This document shows positions 5,223 through 6,811 of a DNA stretch of 6,811 nucleotides, piece by piece. The notes under the pieces are model-generated. The model made no database searches. It was not told where the DNA came from and saw nothing but the letters and a program-made list of their open reading frames with translations. Within the stretch, counting starts at the first letter, position 1. Each line of letters opens with the position of its first letter. This stretch comes from an uncultured Clostridia bacterium (GTDB lineage Bacteria; Bacillota; Clostridia; Christensenellales; Borkfalkiaceae). Position numbers and translations under genes: made by a program. The stretch is from NCBI GenBank assembly GCA_946627905.1, contig CAMOVY010000060.1, forward strand, positions 1 through 6,811, in the 5' to 3' direction.

Positions 5223-5918
5223 ATGGATATTTTCGGTCTGGAAAAATTGTCGCTCGTAGATTACGACGGGTTTGTGGCGGCGACGGTGTTTACCGCAAAA
5301 TGCAATTTTAGGTGCGGGTTCTGTCATAACTCCGCGCTGGTATTAGACTACAGTGCTATACCCCCTATACGGGAAAGCGAAGTTTTAGACTACTTAAAAA
5401 AGCGCAAAGGTATTTTAGAAGGGCTTTGCATAACGGGCGGCGAACCGACGCTTAACCCCGATTTACCCGAATTTATAAAGAAAGTTAAAGATATCGGATA
5501 CTCGGTCAAAGTTGACACCAACGGCACTAATCCCGAAATGGTAAAACTGCTTGTTAAAGAAGGGCTTGCGGATTATTTTGCCGTGGATATTAAAAACGAC
5601 AAAGAAAATTACGCAGAAATTATAGGGTTTAAGACTTTTGACACTTCTAAAGTTGAAAAAACGGTAGAATTTTTACTTTCGGGCAAAGTTAAATACGAAT
5701 TCCGCACCACTCTTATTGAGGAATACCACAAGGCGGACAACATAAAACGTATAGCCGAGTGGATAAAGGGCGCGGACAAGTACTTTATGCAAAAGTTCAA
5801 AAGCGGCGATAATTGTATTTCGCAAGACCTTTCCCCCGTGCCTATGGAAACTGCTAAAGAGTTTGCGGACGTTATCCGTCCGCACGTAAAGCGGGTTGAC
5901 CTTCGTGGGTACGACTGA
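5223..5918 (+). CDS. Radical SAM activase, NrdG2 type (anaerobic ribonucleoside-triphosphate reductase activating protein)
   Basis: Predicted [4Fe-4S]/S-adenosylmethionine enzyme that installs the glycyl radical on an anaerobic ribonucleotide reductase (NrdD) or a similar partner. The cluster motif CxxxCxxC is at Cys27, Cys31 and Cys34 in TAKCNFRCGFCHN. The second motif TGGEPTL is at 71-77, followed by a KVDTNGT strand (96-102) and the DYFAVDIK segment expected for the partial TIM barrel. The N-terminus GLEKLSLVDY...AATVFT and the 231-residue length fit the NrdG2 group; the usual DYPG is DYDG here. The ATG is the only possible start: an in-frame TAA lies at 5205-5207 and family homology begins at residue 5. 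No Shine-Dalgarno site exists, only a T-run. No nrdD is in the window, so the partner is unknown. A large inverted repeat begins 2 nt after the stop. Confidence 0.92.
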   Translation: MDIFGLEKLSLVDYDGFVAATVFTAKCNFRCGFCHNSALVLDYSAIPPIRESEVLDYLKKRKGILEGLCITGGEPTLNPDLPEFIKKVKDIGYSVKVDTNGTNPEMVKLLVKEGLADYFAVDIKNDKENYAEIIGFKTFDTSKVEKTVEFLLSGKVKYEFRTTLIEEYHKADNIKRIAEWIKGADKYFMQKFKSGDNCISQDLSPVPMETAKEFADVIRPHVKRVDLRGYD

Positions 5919-5958
5919 TATTTCCGTTTTTTAATTTCAAAGCCTAACGGACGTTAAC

Positions 5959-6044
5959 GTCATTGCGAGCCGCAGGCGTGGCAATCTCAATTATATGTTA
6001 GATTACTTCGTTTGTCCGTCGTTGCCATAAGCTCTCGTAATGAC
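5959..6044 (+). repeat. Degenerate GTCATTGCGAG-type palindromic interspersed repeat
   Basis: The ends GTCATTGCGAG (5959-5969) and CTCGTAATGAC (6034-6044) are inverted copies matching 10 of 11, with the mismatch a G-U wobble in RNA. A second nested pair, TGGCAA (5979-5984) and TTGCCA (6022-6027), is perfect. A third, GCAATCT/AGATTAC (5981-5987, 6000-6006), has one mismatch. Palindromic repeats with this GTCATTGCGAG...GCAATCTC wording are known from many bacterial genomes (recall, unverified). The right half is diverged, suggesting an old copy. It encodes nothing and is probably a non-autonomous, MITE-like or REP-like element. Confidence 0.65.
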
Positions 6045-6056
6045 AAAAAATTAAAA

Positions 6057-6061
6057 AAGGA
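6057..6061 (+). promoter_or_regulatory. Ribosome binding site of the transporter, inside a predicted stem
   Basis: AAGGA lies 11 nt before the ATG at 6073 and is the only Shine-Dalgarno candidate. It falls in the right arm of the inverted repeat 5920-6064, where GGAAAT pairs with ATTTCC at 5920-5925. Confidence 0.6.
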
Positions 6062-6072
6062 AATTTCAGATT

Positions 6073-6811
6073 ATGTATTTTATATTCGCATCTATTGCAC
6101 TGCTTAGCTGGAGCGGTTCGGATTTATTTTCAAAGCTCGGTACTGCTCAAAAAGACAAAAACAGCCACTGGAAAGTTATTTTCGCGGTTGGCGTAATAAT
6201 GGGGCTGCACGCGGTAATTTGCCTGATAGCAAGCGCGTTTATCCCCCCGCTTGAAGAAGACGCCGATACGGAGTGGTGGCGCACGCTTATATACACAGAC
6301 TTTAAGCCTATGGACTTCGTGCGGTATTTGCCCGTTGCGGCGATATACCTTGCGGCTATGGTGATAGGCTATGCGGGGCTAAGGTATATCGAACTTTCGG
6401 TATCTTCGCCCATATGCAACTCTTCGGGTTCGCTTGCTTTGTTAATCTGCGTTATTGTCGGCTGGGCTAAATTAGACGTATGGACAAGCGTTGGCGTTAT
6501 TCTTATAACTTTCGGTATAATTATGCTGGGTATCGTCGAATATCGTGAAGACGATAATGCAAAACTTATGCGGCAGGATAAATCGAATTTCAAATATACG
6601 AAAAGTCTTATCGCCATACTTATACCGATTATATATCTTATAATGGACGCTTTGGGAACGGTCGGCGACCAGATGATTTCCGAACTTGAACTTTTTGAAA
6701 TGTCGGAATTTGCGTCGAATACCGCGTTTGAATTCACGTCGGTGCTGTTTGCGATAATAGCGTTTACTTGGGTAAAATTAGTTACAATGTTATGTTACTT
6801 CCAGGCGTACA
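6073..6811 (+). CDS. EamA/DMT-like membrane transporter, N-terminal part (cut by window end)
   Basis: An open frame of 246 codons without a stop runs off the window. It is a polytopic inner-membrane protein with hydrophobic segments at about 1-15, 35-57, 84-103, 108-130, 135-155, 178-197 and 218-243. The first segment, SWSGSDLFSKLG, matches the small-residue plus DLF.K opening of drug/metabolite transporter (EamA-like) proteins. YIELSVSSPICNSSGSLALL (105-124) followed by ILITFGIIMLGI corresponds to the helix pair that closes the first EamA repeat, after which the second repeat begins near residue 175. Acidic loops (EEDAD 61-65, EYREDDN 156-162) lie between segments. The substrate cannot be told. 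The ATG has AAGGA 11 nt upstream and an in-frame TAA at 6052-6054. The gene may be read from the activase promoter through the inverted repeat, as I found no good promoter of its own. DMT assignment is moderately sure. Confidence 0.75.
   Translation, partial: MYFIFASIALLSWSGSDLFSKLGTAQKDKNSHWKVIFAVGVIMGLHAVICLIASAFIPPLEEDADTEWWRTLIYTDFKPMDFVRYLPVAAIYLAAMVIGYAGLRYIELSVSSPICNSSGSLALLICVIVGWAKLDVWTSVGVILITFGIIMLGIVEYREDDNAKLMRQDKSNFKYTKSLIAILIPIIYLIMDALGTVGDQMISELELFEMSEFASNTAFEFTSVLFAIIAFTWVKLVTMLCYFQAY

Larger units (their letters stand above)
5920..6064 (+). repeat. Large inverted repeat spanning the gap between the activase and transporter genes
   Basis: The outer arms are ATTTCCGTTTTTTAATTT (5920-5937) and 6048-6064 (AAATTAAAAAAGGAAAT). 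They pair over 17 bp with one bulged G at 5926. Inside lie a 21-nt spacer on the left, the palindromic repeat at 5959-6044, and 3 nt on the right. The right arm contains AAGGA (6057-6061), the ribosome binding site of the transporter. In RNA the whole gap could fold into one long branched stem. The arms are partly A/T runs, so part of the match is low complexity, but the shared ATTTCC/GGAAAT ends are not. It may be a 3' stem for the activase mRNA, a translation control for the next gene, or both. Confidence 0.55.

Noticed and set aside
5896..5924. TTGACC followed by TATTTC as a promoter for the transporter gene.
   Set aside because: The -10 is poor with a 17-nt spacer, and the better GATATT has only 15 nt. 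The -35 lies in the activase coding sequence. Not strong enough to call.
5950..5961. GACGTTAACGTC, a perfect 12-bp palindrome.
   Set aside because: About one or two such palindromes are expected by chance in a window this long, and it overlaps the repeat end. No separate role is needed.
6369..6737. A 122-codon minus-strand frame over the transporter.
   Set aside because: The plus-strand frame is open from 6073 to the window end and encodes hydrophobic helices in an EamA-like pattern; the minus-strand frame is its shadow.

Overview
The window looks like chromosomal housekeeping DNA from an anaerobic, moderately low-GC member of the Bacillota, most likely a Clostridia-type gut organism. This rests on family recall, not on a search. 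The supporting signs are a DUF4364 winged-helix protein beside a TIGR03905-type TSCPD protein, an NrdG2-type radical SAM activase, a very short cysteine-rich membrane protein of a kind seen in Clostridia, strong Shine-Dalgarno sites and clear sigma-A-type promoters.

Layout. (1) At 150-356 (+) is a 68-residue cysteine-rich membrane microprotein. It converges on the next operon, and a bidirectional terminator (373-415) separates them. (2) At 440-3642 (-) is a three-gene operon read right to left: an unrecognised 270-residue protein, a Nudix hydrolase of the ADP-ribose pyrophosphatase type that overlaps it by 11 nt, and the ribosome-associated GTPase TypA/BipA. It has a good promoter at 3672-3700. 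(3) Divergent from it, 3830-4617 (+) carries a DUF4364 protein and a small TSCPD protein in a tight pair, behind a near-consensus promoter (3751-3778). A 19-bp palindrome lies between the two divergent promoters. (4) A perfect 13-bp hairpin (4636-4665) separates that pair from dtd (4690-5127, -), D-aminoacyl-tRNA deacylase. (5) Divergent from dtd, 5223-5918 (+) encodes a radical SAM NrdG-like activase. Its promoter predicts a leaderless mRNA, and its -35 box overlaps that of dtd on the other strand. (6) At 5920-6064 a large imperfect inverted repeat encloses a degenerate palindromic repeat of the GTCATTGCGAG type. Its right arm contains the ribosome binding site of the last gene. (7) At 6073-6811 (+) is the start of an EamA/DMT-like membrane transporter, cut by the window end.

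The genes are mostly independent: translation and ribosome function (TypA, Dtd), nucleotide-sugar clean-up (Nudix), and anaerobic deoxyribonucleotide synthesis or a related glycyl-radical activation (NrdG-like). I see no phage, insertion sequence, CRISPR, tRNA or rRNA. I do not see a convincing undescribed multi-gene system. The most interesting signals are regulatory: the leaderless activase with back-to-back overlapping promoters, the stem that would sequester the transporter's ribosome binding site, and two uncharacterised proteins (the cysteine-rich microprotein and the 270-residue protein).
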